Source of the DNA: JBPYFK01 sp051984675 | GTDB taxonomy: Bacteria > Actinomycetota > Actinomycetes > Mycobacteriales > Pseudonocardiaceae | Length of the DNA: 49,130 nucleotides | Direction: 5' to 3' | NCBI GenBank assembly: GCA_051984675.1 | Contig: JBPYFK010000179.1 | Coordinates: 1 to 49,130, forward strand | In this document: positions 32,012 through 40,999 of the stretch, in pieces | Layout of the letters: the number at the start of each line of letters is the position of its first letter | Position numbering within the stretch: the first letter of the stretch is position 1 | Notes under the pieces: model-generated | Told to the model about the DNA's origin: nothing | Databases searched by the model: none | Seen by the model: the letters and a program-made list of their open reading frames with translations, nothing else | Program-made: the position numbers and the translations under genes

Positions 32012-35000
32012 CTACTTGCCGAGGCAGGTGCGGATCGCCGTGGCGAGTTCGGGGATGCCCTGTTCCTTGAGCACGCTGTAGTGGTCCCCGGCCAGGTCGA
32101 CCACGGTCGGGGGTGTGGCGGAGTATCCAGAGTGGCCTTCGATGAACGAGTAGTCGTCTCCCGATGCCTTGAAGATGGTCACCGGCGCGTTCAGCCGCCG
32201 CTCGGCGAGCTCGCGGAAGCTGTACTCGAACTCGTAGGTCTGGCCGACGATCTGGACGATCCTGGTGATGAGCTGTTCGTCCAGGGCGGGGAACAGATCG
32301 TGGACGAACGCGACGAAGCTGGCCTCGTCCTGTGCCACCTCCAGGCAACGCCGCACCTCTGGTCCGCTGATGCTGCCGGCGAACACGGAGAACAGGATCG
32401 TCACGTACGCGGGGTTGCGGTACGACGCGGTGCGCCCGTGCCGGTCCCCGTCCACTTCGCGGACCTTGGGGTTACCGGGGCAGATCAGCAGCACGTTCGC
32501 CACCTGCTCGCCGGACTGCTCCAGCTGCCAGGCCGCTTCGAAGGCGACGCGGGCGCCGAAGGAGTAACCCCACAAGGTGTACGGCCCGGTCGGCTGCACG
32601 CGCCGGATGTCCGCCACGTCGGCGGCGGCCATCTCCCGGATCGTGGCGTGCGGGGTCTCTCCGGCGTTGATGCCGTGTGCCTGCACTCCGTAGAAGGGTC
32701 CGCCGGTGGCCGCCGCACGGGCCAGCAGGCGCAGGTTCATCGGATACCCGCCCAATCCTGGCCAGCAGAACACGGGATCGGCGTTCCCGCCGTCGTGCAG
32801 CAACACCAGCCGGGAGGCCGCCGCCGGCGTGTCGTCCTCGATCCTGGCAGCGAGATCGGCGAGCTTCGGGCACTGGAAGACGACCTGAAGCGGCAGCTCG
32901 GTACCGAACTCCCGGTTGATCTTGTTGACCAGCGTGACGGCGATCAGCGAGTTGCCTCCCGAGGAGAAGAACTCGTCCTCCACCGACACGTTCTCGTACT
33001 TCAGCGCCGCGCCCCATGCCTGCGCCAGCCACTGCTCGGTTCGCGTCGCGGGGGCGACGTACGGCGTCGCCGTGCCCGCCGAGCGGACGTCGTCCGAGGC
33101 CGTCAGGGCCTTGACGTCCACCTTGCCGTTGGCGGTCAACGGCAGCTGGTCCAGGACCAGCACCCGGTTCGGGATCATGTAGTCGGGCAGGAGTGTGGCC
33201 AGGTCGTCCTTGATCATCTCGGTCGGTCCCTTCATGTGGACCGTGTCCTCGTACATGCCCTCGCTGCTGATCTGCTCCTCGCTGACCCTGCCGCCGAGGA
33301 AGAAGTACGACGCGCCCGACGCGATCCCGCTGGCGGCGAGGATGTCGTCCATGCGCCGCGCCGCCGGGAGTGGATGACCGGTCTTCGAGCTGTAGCCCGA
33401 AGACATGAAGCCCAGCCCGAGACCGTTGCGTTGCAGGTGGTGCACCTTCGTGCCCAGGCAGATGTAGTCCAGCCACGGTTGGTCGGCCCGGCTGATGGCG
33501 GTGATCCCGAAGCTCGCCCGCTCGTACACGCCCTGGTTGATCGCGATCACGTGCTTGGGAAGCACGAGCTCGTCGGAGATCCGCTCCAGCTCGCCATGGG
33601 CGTACCGGTACTGCCCGGCTGGCAGACCCTCCACCCGACCGGGATGGGCCTGCACATAGACCTCGGTCGAATCCTGATGGGGGTGCCCGTCGTTGGCAAC
33701 GATCTCGAACGTTCCCAGGTAGTAGTCCTCGTCGGCGACGTCCAGGCGATCCGTGACCGCCGGCCGGTAGGCCAGCGGGCGGATGGTGAGCCCGTACTCA
33801 GGCAGGACCTCCTCGAAGACACCGAGCATGTGCCCGGTTTCGAACTCCAGGACTTCCTGGATGTTGTTCTTGTACACGGGCTCGATCGCCCGCTTCTTGC
33901 CCAGGAAGTGCACCTTCAGCGAGCTGCCGTCCACGTTCTCCGACGGCCCGACCCGGACCAGGGTGTGGTCCAACGGGTGGTAGTAGTACACGCCCGCGTC
34001 CAGACCCGCGACACCACTGGTCTCCAGGTAGAGCTGCGTCGCGTACAGCGCTCCGGGCGACGCGTAGGCGTATTTCGGCAGTAGTCGCTCGGCACTGTGG
34101 AACTGGCCGAACCAGCGCAGCATCTCGCCGAACTCGGCGAACGTGACATCTTCAAGATCGCGGGAGATCTCGCTCACCGGTCGCCGGTCCAGCAGCGCGT
34201 GGAGGTCGTCCCGCGTCACCTCGCCGCCCTCGTAGAACCGGTAGGTCTTTCGCGCGAAGGCGGCCTCCCGCTGAGCCTTGGACTCCTGTTTGCCGGGCAG
34301 CTCCACCACGGGCTTGCCGTGCAGCTCATCCGGCTCCCGCAGTCCTGGATTCGACAGCTGCGCCTTGACCTGCAGCCGGCTGCCCTTGGACTGGTGGTGG
34401 GAACCGTGGTTGCCCTGATCCATCAGGGCCGCTTCCTTCGGGTTCAACTCGACGCAGGCCACCAGGTTCTGGAAGCCGGTCCGCGCGTCGTCGGTGACGA
34501 TCGCCGCCGCTCGCCGCACCCAGGGGTGCTCCTCGATCGCCAGGGCGATCTCGTCCAACTCGATGCGGTAGCCACGAAGTTTGATCTGGTTGTCCGCCCG
34601 GCCGCAGAACTGGATGCTGCCGTCCGGGTTCCAGTACGCCAGGTCCCCGGTCTTGTACAGCCGCTCGGTCGGCACGAACGGCGAGGGAACGAACCGCTCC
34701 AGGGTCAGGTCAGGCCGGTTCAGGTAGCCCCGCGCGAGCTGCACGCCGCCGATGTAGAGCTCGCCGGTCTCACCGATGTCGGCCGGCGAGAGGTTCTCGT
34801 CGAGGATGAAGCACTGGGTGTTGTCGACCGGCACGCCAATCGGGATCATGCCCACGCCGTCGTCGATCGCGTCCGGGTCCACCAGGTGTGCGGTCGCGTT
34901 GATGGTGCACTCGGTCGGCCCGTAGAGGTTGATCAGCGACGCCCAGGGAAGCTCGTTGGCGACCTGCCGAGCCAGTTGCCGGGACAGCGCCTCACCACCC

Positions 35001-35833
35001 GAGAACACCCGGCGCAGCGAGGTGCATGTGCGCAACCGCTCGGTGTCCAGGAGCGCCTGCAACAGCGTCGGTACACATTGGAGTGTGGTGACCTCGTACC
35101 TGATGACCGTCTCGATCAGCAGCTCAGGATCGCGGTAGCTGCCGGGCGCACCCATGACGACCCGGCCGCCGAAGGCGGGCGCGAGGATCTCCCACTGCGC
35201 GGCGTCGAAGCTCATCGGCGTCTTCTGCAACACCGTGGCCTCCCTGCCCAAGTGGCCGAAGGCGTGCAACCAGCGCATCTGGGAGACGATGCTGCGGTGT
35301 TCGATCATCACCCCCTTCGGCCGCCCCGTGCTACCGGAGGTGTAGATCACGTAGGCCAGGCCATCCGCGTGCGGCACCGCGTCTTCCCGGGGGATGACTT
35401 CGTCGGTGTCGGCCAGGGTGACGATCTTCGTGCCGGCGGGAACGAGACCAGCCAGCCGTTGTGTCAGGTGTTCCTGGGTGACGATCACCTTCGTGCCGCT
35501 GTCCTCGATCATGTGGCGCAACCGGTCGTCGGGGTAGTCGGGGGACAGCGGCAGGTAGGCCGCGCCAGCGGACAGGATGCCCCAGACACCGGCCATCAGG
35601 TCCAGCGACGGGTCGACGTGCAATCCGACGCAGTCGTCGAGGGGGACGCCCAGGCGTCGCAAGTGCGCCGCCAGCTGGCAGCTGATCCGGTGCAGCTGCC
35701 GGTAGGTCAGGTGCTGATCGTCGGCGACCACGGCCACCGCCTCGGGTTGGGTGGCCACCTGCCGCTGGAGCAGGCTGGTCAGAACAGGGCTCAGCGTGTC
35801 GTGGCCTCGTGTGCTGAACTGGATAAGTTCCAC
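32012..35833 (-). CDS. indC: Single-module A-Ox-T-TE nonribosomal peptide synthetase, indigoidine synthetase type (BpsA/IndC)
   Basis: The 1273-residue protein has the domain order and length (~1280) of indigoidine synthetase, which makes the blue dye from two L-glutamines. Adenylation motifs: AYVIYTSGSTGRPKGVMIEH near 170, SLINLYGPTECTINATAH near 315 and GRADNQIKLRGYRIELDEI near 425. The FMN oxidase is inserted in the A domain after ALMDQGNHGSHHQSKGSRLQ (FARKTYRFYEGG, LLPKYAYASPGALYATQLYL, GLGFMSSGYSSKTGHPLPA); then LPDYMIPNRV and LTANGKVDV complete A. The thiolation Ser is in FFSSGGNSLIAV and the thioesterase has WGYSFGAR and GDHYSVL. GTG 35833 has GGGAG five bases upstream. No phosphopantetheinyl transferase is nearby; the DMT gene precedes it by 27 nt. 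Confidence 0.93.
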   Translation of the reverse strand: MELIQFSTRGHDTLSPVLTSLLQRQVATQPEAVAVVADDQHLTYRQLHRISCQLAAHLRRLGVPLDDCVGLHVDPSLDLMAGVWGILSAGAAYLPLSPDYPDDRLRHMIEDSGTKVIVTQEHLTQRLAGLVPAGTKIVTLADTDEVIPREDAVPHADGLAYVIYTSGSTGRPKGVMIEHRSIVSQMRWLHAFGHLGREATVLQKTPMSFDAAQWEILAPAFGGRVVMGAPGSYRDPELLIETVIRYEVTTLQCVPTLLQALLDTERLRTCTSLRRVFSGGEALSRQLARQVANELPWASLINLYGPTECTINATAHLVDPDAIDDGVGMIPIGVPVDNTQCFILDENLSPADIGETGELYIGGVQLARGYLNRPDLTLERFVPSPFVPTERLYKTGDLAYWNPDGSIQFCGRADNQIKLRGYRIELDEIALAIEEHPWVRRAAAIVTDDARTGFQNLVACVELNPKEAALMDQGNHGSHHQSKGSRLQVKAQLSNPGLREPDELHGKPVVELPGKQESKAQREAAFARKTYRFYEGGEVTRDDLHALLDRRPVSEISRDLEDVTFAEFGEMLRWFGQFHSAERLLPKYAYASPGALYATQLYLETSGVAGLDAGVYYYHPLDHTLVRVGPSENVDGSSLKVHFLGKKRAIEPVYKNNIQEVLEFETGHMLGVFEEVLPEYGLTIRPLAYRPAVTDRLDVADEDYYLGTFEIVANDGHPHQDSTEVYVQAHPGRVEGLPAGQYRYAHGELERISDELVLPKHVIAINQGVYERASFGITAISRADQPWLDYICLGTKVHHLQRNGLGLGFMSSGYSSKTGHPLPAARRMDDILAASGIASGASYFFLGGRVSEEQISSEGMYEDTVHMKGPTEMIKDDLATLLPDYMIPNRVLVLDQLPLTANGKVDVKALTASDDVRSAGTATPYVAPATRTEQWLAQAWGAALKYENVSVEDEFFSSGGNSLIAVTLVNKINREFGTELPLQVVFQCPKLADLAARIEDDTPAAASRLVLLHDGGNADPVFCWPGLGGYPMNLRLLARAAATGGPFYGVQAHGINAGETPHATIREMAAADVADIRRVQPTGPYTLWGYSFGARVAFEAAWQLEQSGEQVANVLLICPGNPKVREVDGDRHGRTASYRNPAYVTILFSVFAGSISGPEVRRCLEVAQDEASFVAFVHDLFPALDEQLITRIVQIVGQTYEFEYSFRELAERRLNAPVTIFKASGDDYSFIEGHSGYSATPPTVVDLAGDHYSVLKEQGIPELATAIRTCLGK

Positions 35834-35860
35834 GGTGTCTCCCGTTCGCGAGTAATCCCG

Positions 35861-36781
35861 TTACCGCGCCTGCGTTACTAGGCTGGGCGCATCCGAGGTG
35901 TCGTCGGACGTGTGCTTCGTTTCCGGTCGCTGCCGGGGCTGAGCGAGGATGACCGCGACCACCACGGTCACCGCACCGACTGCCTGCAGCTGCGACAACT
36001 GCTGGCCGACAACGAGGTATCCGAGAGCGGTAGCGGCCAAGGGGCTGGCGAACGCCAGGAAGGACACGGCCAGCGCCGGAAGCCGCTCGATACCCCGGAA
36101 CCAGATCGCGTAAGCGAGCAGCGCTCCGATCACGCTCAGGTACGCGAACCCGGCGATGTTGGTGCCGGAGAGGTGCTCGGGCAGCCCTTCGGCCGCGAGC
36201 GCGACGGGCAGCAGGACCAGACCTCCGACCGTCAGCTGCCAGCCGGTGAACGTCCACACACTCACGCCCGCCGGCCGGCCCCAGTACTTGGTGAGCACGA
36301 TGCCGGCTGCCATGCAGAATGCCGCTCCGAGTCCACTGAGGACACCGATGGCATCCACGCCCGCCTGCCGCTGCAGGACCAGCATCGCCACACCGGCCGC
36401 ACCGAGCACGCACGCTGCCGCTTGGACCGGGCGGATGCGGTCCCCGAGCAACCAGGACGACAGCAGCAACACGAGCATCGGCTGCAGCGTGATCATCAGT
36501 GCCGCCACGCCTCCGGGCAGGTGGTACGCCGTGACGAACAGCAGGTAGAAGAAGGCGCCGATGTTGAACGTCCCCAACACCAGCACACGCCACCACCACA
36601 TCCCGCGCGGCAATGCGCGGGTCAGCCCCAGCAGCACCAACCCGGCGGGCAGGGCCCGCACGGTCGCGGCCAGAAGCGGCCTACCGGGAGGGAGCAGCTC
36701 TGTCGTCACCAGGTAGGTGCTGCCCCAAATCGCCGGCGCTAGGGCTGTCAGCAGCGAGTCCAGTGCGACATTCTTCCGCAT
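35861..36781 (-). CDS. EamA/DMT-superfamily transporter
   Basis: The 306-residue protein has ten hydrophobic helices in two EamA repeats, beginning LLTALAPAIWGSTYLVTTEL and LSGLGAAFCMAAGIVLTKYW, with the glutamate/proline pattern of drug/metabolite exporters. The C-terminal 25 residues are hydrophilic. It lies 27 nt upstream of the synthetase gene on the same strand, so the two are almost surely co-transcribed; export of a precursor, product or intermediate is inferred. ATG 36781 has only a G-rich stretch upstream. Confidence 0.92.
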   Translation of the reverse strand: MRKNVALDSLLTALAPAIWGSTYLVTTELLPPGRPLLAATVRALPAGLVLLGLTRALPRGMWWWRVLVLGTFNIGAFFYLLFVTAYHLPGGVAALMITLQPMLVLLLSSWLLGDRIRPVQAAACVLGAAGVAMLVLQRQAGVDAIGVLSGLGAAFCMAAGIVLTKYWGRPAGVSVWTFTGWQLTVGGLVLLPVALAAEGLPEHLSGTNIAGFAYLSVIGALLAYAIWFRGIERLPALAVSFLAFASPLAATALGYLVVGQQLSQLQAVGAVTVVVAVILAQPRQRPETKHTSDDTSDAPSLVTQAR

Positions 36782-37596
36782 CAGGGGACACCCCCGTCAC
36801 CACGCCACAAGACCTGCCAGAAATCGGTCCGTACGCACCCTTTCCGCGCAGCATCGCTACGCAAGAAGAGGGCGCCACTGGCCACAGCGGTAGCACTCAC
36901 CGCGAATCTCCATCTGTCGCCTCATCACCCCGAAAAGCACGCCGAGTATTCAGCCGCCATTCGAGACGAGACAAGAAACAGGGAGTAAATTAGCCTGTAA
37001 TACGATGTGCATATGGCGAGCTCACGACCGTGGAGATAATTTAATAATTATCCACATACTTACCCTGTTGATTCAAGCCAAGAGTAAGTGAACAGTTGAG
37101 CACTGATCCAAACGGCCGAACAGCGAGGTGCTCACAGCGGACCACCTCACGGCCCTTCGGGCCGAACTTTCCAACCAGTAGGACGCAAGACGTCAGGTCC
37201 CGTCTGCGTGCGGCGGCCTTCGATCGCCCGGTGTGACACGCTGCCGTAGGCACATCTGATGTGTGCAAGCACGCAGAAAGAGGGTGCCGAACCTCACGAA
37301 TTCACACAACAAGACAACACCCATTGTTATGAAGAACGAACTGTCATGGCGAACGAACTGGCGCCGGAAATCCGGGTATCCGCGGCACGGCGCATCAACA
37401 CTGCACGGACCCGCGCCGGAAAAGGTCCATCCCGAGTCGTGGAGTGACATTCGGTGAGCGTTTGCTGAGCCGCCTCCGCGAGGCGGTCAGCAGCCCGAAA
37501 CGAGACGGGTAGCCAGCGGATCTCGACCTTGGGTTCAACGGAAGGAGTCCTGTACTCAGCTCGCTGGGCCGGTGCCAGCTCAGCTAATGTGCGGGT
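36782..37596. other. 815-bp intergenic region with an AT-rich island
   Basis: This is the longest gap between confident genes. From about 36960 to 37090 base composition turns AT-rich, with an inverted repeat GATAATT-TAAT-AATTATC at 37035-37052. Short open frames exist (for example 37041-37268 minus, and a 33-codon frame from ATG 37347), but none has family-like sequence or a ribosome site. The left side should hold the promoter of the DMT/synthetase operon, the right side that of the LLM oxidoreductase. Confidence 0.6.
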
Positions 37597-38487
37597 ATGG
37601 CGCAGATCGACTTTTCCTCCCGCATCGGTGTGTGGTGGACCAGCGACACCTGGCCCATCCAGGACGTGCAAGCCACAGCCCGAGAAATCCAAGACCTGGG
37701 CTACGGCTCGCTGTTCTACGGCGAGGCCCTCGGCAAGGAAGCACTGACCCAAGCGGCTGCTCTGCTTGCGGTCACCGACCGACTGGTCATCGGCACTGGC
37801 ATCGCCAACATCCACGCCCGTGACGCCCTGGCGGCGGAATCTGGCGGCCGAACGCTCACCGCGCTGCACCCGGGCCGGTTCGTCCTCGGGCTCGGCGTCA
37901 GCCACCAGCCGTTGATCCAGCGCCGTGCGGGCAGCTACGACAAGCCGCTCGCGACCATGCGGGACTACTTGCGGCGCATGTCCGAGGTCCCCGAACAGGT
38001 CGAACCGGGCACCGGCGGACCCGCCCGCCTCCTGGCCGCCCTCGGTCCCAAGATGATCGAACTGGCTGGCCAGGCCGCGGACGGCGCCCACCCCTACCTC
38101 GTCACACCGGAGCAGACCGGGCTAACCCGGCAGACGTTGGGACCGGACAAATGGGTGGTCAGCGAGCAGGCCGTCACTCTCACCTCCGACCACGAGACGG
38201 CCATGCGCCGCGCTCACGCGCACCTCGAGATCTACTCCGGACTGCCGAACTACCGGAATTCGTGGCTACGGCAGGGTTTCGACGAATCCGACCTGGTGCG
38301 TGGCGGTTCCGAGCGGCTCGCCGAGGCACTCGTCGCCCGTGGCGAGGCCGAAACGGTGGCCGCCGGTGTGCGCGCGCATCTTGACGCCGGGGCCGATCAC
38401 GTCGTGATCCAGGTGCTCGGTGACCAGCGCTCGGATGACCCGCTGCCCGCCCTGCGCGAACTCGCGCCCGCACTTGGCCTGCGCTAG
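37597..38487 (+). CDS. LLM-class F420-dependent oxidoreductase (TIGR03620-like)
   Basis: The 296-residue protein has the luciferase-like monooxygenase TIM-barrel pattern: RIGVWWTSDTWPIQDVQATA, LGYGSLFYGEALGKEALTQA, VIGTGIANIHARDALAAESG, HPGRFVLGLGVSHQPLI and LLAALGPKMIELAGQAADGA. The F420-dependent subgroup is suggested by actinobacterial sequence style; FMN cannot be excluded. ATG 37597 is preceded by TAATGT ending 6 nt upstream and no ribosome site, which fits a leaderless transcript. Its substrate is unknown, and the neighbours (GNAT, TetR/AKR) do not reveal it. Confidence 0.9.
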   Translation: MAQIDFSSRIGVWWTSDTWPIQDVQATAREIQDLGYGSLFYGEALGKEALTQAAALLAVTDRLVIGTGIANIHARDALAAESGGRTLTALHPGRFVLGLGVSHQPLIQRRAGSYDKPLATMRDYLRRMSEVPEQVEPGTGGPARLLAALGPKMIELAGQAADGAHPYLVTPEQTGLTRQTLGPDKWVVSEQAVTLTSDHETAMRRAHAHLEIYSGLPNYRNSWLRQGFDESDLVRGGSERLAEALVARGEAETVAAGVRAHLDAGADHVVIQVLGDQRSDDPLPALRELAPALGLR

Positions 38488-38610
38488 ACGGTCGTAGCAT
38501 GACACCGAACCTCTCCCCCGCTCACCCGAACCAAGTTTTTCCTGCCAGCTCAGGATTTCCGCAGTGCACTGGGTGGATTCCGGCGGAGTCTCGATGAAAC
38601 GGCGAGCGAC

Positions 38611-39066
38611 ATGAACATCGTTGTGGACGACCTTTCCGGCCCGCGGATCGCTGAGTTCCTCCGCGAGCATGTCCAGGAGATGCGGTCGATCACGCCCTTG
38701 GAGAGCAAGCACGCTCTTGATCTCGACGGGCTCCGTGCCCCCGGAGTCACGTTCTGGTCAGTGATGGACGGTGACGCGGTAGTCGGCTGCGCTGCGATCA
38801 TGAGACTGGATGTCGACCACGCCGAGCTGAAATCGATGCGTACCGCGTCGGGGCGTAAGCGAAGCGGGATCGCGTCCCTGCTGATGGAGCATGTTCTCAC
38901 TGAGGCCACCCGCATGGGCTTCACCCGGCTGAGCCTCGAAACCGGCGCGGGCGACTTCTTCCTGCCTGCCAGGAAGTTGTATGAGAAGTTCGGGTTCGGC
39001 TATTGCGAACCCTTCGGCGACTACCGGCCCGATCCGAACAGCGTGTTCATGACGAGGACGCTGTGA
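38611..39066 (+). CDS. GNAT-family N-acetyltransferase
   Basis: The 151-residue protein has the GNAT fold: VTFWSVMDGDAVVGCAAIMR (beta 2-4), the acetyl-CoA loop region LKSMRTASGRKRSGIASLLM with an R/Q-x-x-G-x-G/A variant (RKRSGIA), then SLETGAGDFFLPARKLYEKF and the GFGYCEPFGDY end motif typical of PhnO/ElaA-like N-acetyltransferases. ATG 38611 has GGCGAG seven bases upstream. The 123-bp gap to the LLM gene suggests its own promoter. The acceptor substrate is unknown. Confidence 0.9.
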   Translation: MNIVVDDLSGPRIAEFLREHVQEMRSITPLESKHALDLDGLRAPGVTFWSVMDGDAVVGCAAIMRLDVDHAELKSMRTASGRKRSGIASLLMEHVLTEATRMGFTRLSLETGAGDFFLPARKLYEKFGFGYCEPFGDYRPDPNSVFMTRTL

Positions 39067-39097
39067 TCTCGACTGGGCCGACGGATCTCGGCTGGGC

Positions 39098-39811
39098 TCA
39101 CGGCGAGGCCGCGCCGGACGCCAGGCGTTGGAGCCACTCGCATAGCAGGGCAGCTTCGGCTGGGGTGAGCGTATCCGGTTGAGCTGGTAGCGCCGCCTGG
39201 AGGGCGACGGCGTGGGCGGCGACAGGGGCCTCGCCGGCAGGCCCGAGCGATTCGGTGGTCAGCGCGGCCAGGATCGCGTCTCGGGTGCGTGTCGACAGCG
39301 TGGCGTCGCAGGCGCCGCCGGGGCTCGTGATGAGAGTGAGAGTGACACCCACGGCGGCGGCATGGATCATCTGGGCGGCCGTGTCCAGGGGGACCCGAAG
39401 CCGGCTGGTTCGCGCGACGCGCTCCAGCATGGCCTGGAGGATCTGGTGGGTCTCCGCCGCCGTGGCCGGGCGTTCACCAGGGTGCACTGCGCCGTACATC
39501 AGTGTGTAGAACGCGGGATGCGACAGGCCGAACTCGACGTGCAGGTCCCATCCGCGTCGCAGGTCCTCTACGGGGTCATCGGTGGCTGCCAGTTCCTGCT
39601 TTCCCGCCAGGTAGCGCTCGAAGCCGTAGGCGGTGACCGCTTCGAGCAGACCCTTCTTGTCCCCGAACAGCCGGTACAGCGTCGGCGCCTGCACACCGGC
39701 GGCGGCGGCCACCGCCCGGGTGGACACGGCGTCTGGGCCGCCTTCGGCCAGCAGGTCCGCGGCGGCGATCAGGACCCGCTCACGGGTGTCGAGGATGCTG
39801 GGAGCGTTCAC
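39098..39811 (-). CDS. TetR-family transcriptional regulator
   Basis: The protein of about 237 residues has a TetR helix-turn-helix domain (RERVLIAAADLLAEGGPDAV then TRAVAAAAGVQAPTLYRLFG) and a C-terminal helical domain with WDLHVEFGLSHPAFYTLMYG. The GTG at 39811 is chosen; a TTG three codons earlier is also in frame, and neither has a strong ribosome site. It is divergent from the aldo/keto reductase gene, and two inverted repeats with 5-base centres lie between them, so it likely represses that gene. Confidence 0.9.
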   Translation of the reverse strand: MNAPSILDTRERVLIAAADLLAEGGPDAVSTRAVAAAAGVQAPTLYRLFGDKKGLLEAVTAYGFERYLAGKQELAATDDPVEDLRRGWDLHVEFGLSHPAFYTLMYGAVHPGERPATAAETHQILQAMLERVARTSRLRVPLDTAAQMIHAAAVGVTLTLITSPGGACDATLSTRTRDAILAALTTESLGPAGEAPVAAHAVALQAALPAQPDTLTPAEAALLCEWLQRLASGAASP

Positions 39812-39827
39812 GGGAATCAACGTTACC

Positions 39828-39842
39828 CGATATGTGTTATCG
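39828..39842. promoter_or_regulatory. Inverted repeat CGATA-N5-TATCG before TetR gene
   Basis: A 5+5+5 inverted repeat, 17 nt upstream of the TetR start. It has the same spacing class as the stronger repeat at 39852-39870. Confidence 0.5.
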
Positions 39843-39851
39843 TCGAGGTAT

Positions 39852-39870
39852 CGCTGTTAACGGAACAGCG
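39852..39870. promoter_or_regulatory. Probable TetR operator CGCTGTT-N5-AACAGCG
   Basis: A perfect 7-bp inverted repeat with a 5-base centre in the 97-bp divergent region between the TetR and aldo/keto reductase genes. Confidence 0.75.
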
Positions 39871-39908
39871 TTATCAGCGGAATCGCAGATGGAAGGGTCA
39901 CATCCTCT

Positions 39909-40904
39909 ATGCACACCCGCACCCTCGGGACCAACGGCCCCACCGTTTCCGCCCTCGGGCTCGGCCTGATGGGCATGTCCGACCTCTACGGCCCGGCCGA
40001 CGACGCCGAGTCGATCGCCACCATCCACGCCGCGCTGGAGGCCGGCATCACCCTGCTGGATACCGGCGACTTCTACGGCATGGGCCACAACGAGCTGCTC
40101 CTGCGCGACGCGCTTCGCGGGCGTAGGCGCGAAAACGCGGTCATCAGCGTCAAGTTCGGGGCGCTGCGCGATGTTCAGGGAGGCTTCGGTGGGATCGACA
40201 CCCGGCCGCAAGCCGTGAAGAACTTCCTCGCTTACTCCCTGCGACGCCTGCGCACCGACTACATCGACGTCTACCGGCCCGCCCGGCTCGACCCGAACGT
40301 GCCGATCGAGGACACCGTCGGCGCCATCGCCGAGATGATCCAGGCCGGTCTGGTCCGCCACATCGGCCTGTCCGAGATGGGGGCGGACACGCTGCGCCGC
40401 GCGCAGGCGGTGCACCCGATCGCGGACCTGCAGATCGAGTACTCGCTGCTTTCCCGTGGTATCGAGGACAAGATCCTTCCCACCGCCCGCGAACTGGGTA
40501 TCGGCATCACCGCTTACGGCGTGCTCTCCCGGGGTCTGCTGTCCGGGCACTGGAACAGGGACCGCGAGCTCAGCTCCGGGGACTTCCGCAGCACCAACCC
40601 CCGCTTCCGGGGCGACAACCTGGACCACAATCTCGCGTTGGTCGAAGCTCTCCGCGGGGTCGCTGCGGCCAGGGATGCCAGCGTGGCTCAGATCGCCATT
40701 GCCTGGGTCGCGTCCCGGGGGCAGGACATCGTGCCGCTGGTCGGTGCCCGCCGTCGCGAGCGGCTGGCCGAAGCCCTCGGCGGTGGCGACATCACGCTCA
40801 CCGCGGACGACCTCGCCGCCATTGAGCAAGCCATCCCCGCCGGCACTGCCGCCGGCGATCGGTACCAGGCCGCGGCGATGGCACACCTCGACAGCGAACA
40901 CTGA
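39909..40904 (+). CDS. Aldo/keto reductase
   Basis: The 331-residue protein has the AKR TIM barrel: SALGLGLMGMSDLYG at the N-terminus, catalytic Asp and Tyr in LLDTGDFYGMGHNE (about residues 48-57), catalytic Lys in AVISVKFG near 81, and IGLSEMGADTLRRA, QIEYSLLSRGIE and the coenzyme segment VPLVGARRRERLAEAL. The usual catalytic His motif (LHRVDP) is replaced by YRPARLDP, a variant I recall from other actinobacterial members. It reduces aldehydes or ketones with NADPH; the substrate is unknown. It is divergent from a TetR gene that probably controls it. Confidence 0.92.
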   Translation: MHTRTLGTNGPTVSALGLGLMGMSDLYGPADDAESIATIHAALEAGITLLDTGDFYGMGHNELLLRDALRGRRRENAVISVKFGALRDVQGGFGGIDTRPQAVKNFLAYSLRRLRTDYIDVYRPARLDPNVPIEDTVGAIAEMIQAGLVRHIGLSEMGADTLRRAQAVHPIADLQIEYSLLSRGIEDKILPTARELGIGITAYGVLSRGLLSGHWNRDRELSSGDFRSTNPRFRGDNLDHNLALVEALRGVAAARDASVAQIAIAWVASRGQDIVPLVGARRRERLAEALGGGDITLTADDLAAIEQAIPAGTAAGDRYQAAAMAHLDSEH

Positions 40905-40918
40905 CCGCCCTCCGCACA

Positions 40919-40950
40919 GGTGCGGCGCCGGCCCCTCCCGGCGCCGCACC
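40919..40950. terminator. Bidirectional terminator after aldo/keto reductase gene
   Basis: A perfect 13-bp stem (GGTGCGGCGCCGG and its complement) with a 6-base loop CCCCTC, 14 nt after the reductase stop and about 50 nt from the convergent kinase pseudogene. Confidence 0.9.
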
Positions 40951-40999
40951 ACGAGCAGTCTGCTGCTGATCGACCCGGATGGTCACCCGAATAGCCGAC

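Noticed and set aside
32012..35833. Synthetase as a siderophore or multi-module NRPS
   Set aside because: There is one A, one T and one TE domain, no condensation domain, and an oxidase inserted in A, which fits the indigoidine type only.
31982..35881. Two long open frames on the plus strand opposite the synthetase gene
   Set aside because: They lie antisense to clear NRPS motifs, are rich in Arg/His/Gln/Pro as expected for GC-driven shadow frames, and show no domain.
37041..37268. 75-codon minus-strand frame in the AT-rich gap
   Set aside because: No ribosome site, no family-like motif and an odd composition; could be chance. Not listed as a gene.
37347..37448. 33-codon peptide MANELAPEIRVSAARRINTA... 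as a RiPP precursor
   Set aside because: No ribosome site, no modifying enzyme nearby and no leader-like pattern; the fact that GAACGAACTG occurs twice near its start is not enough.
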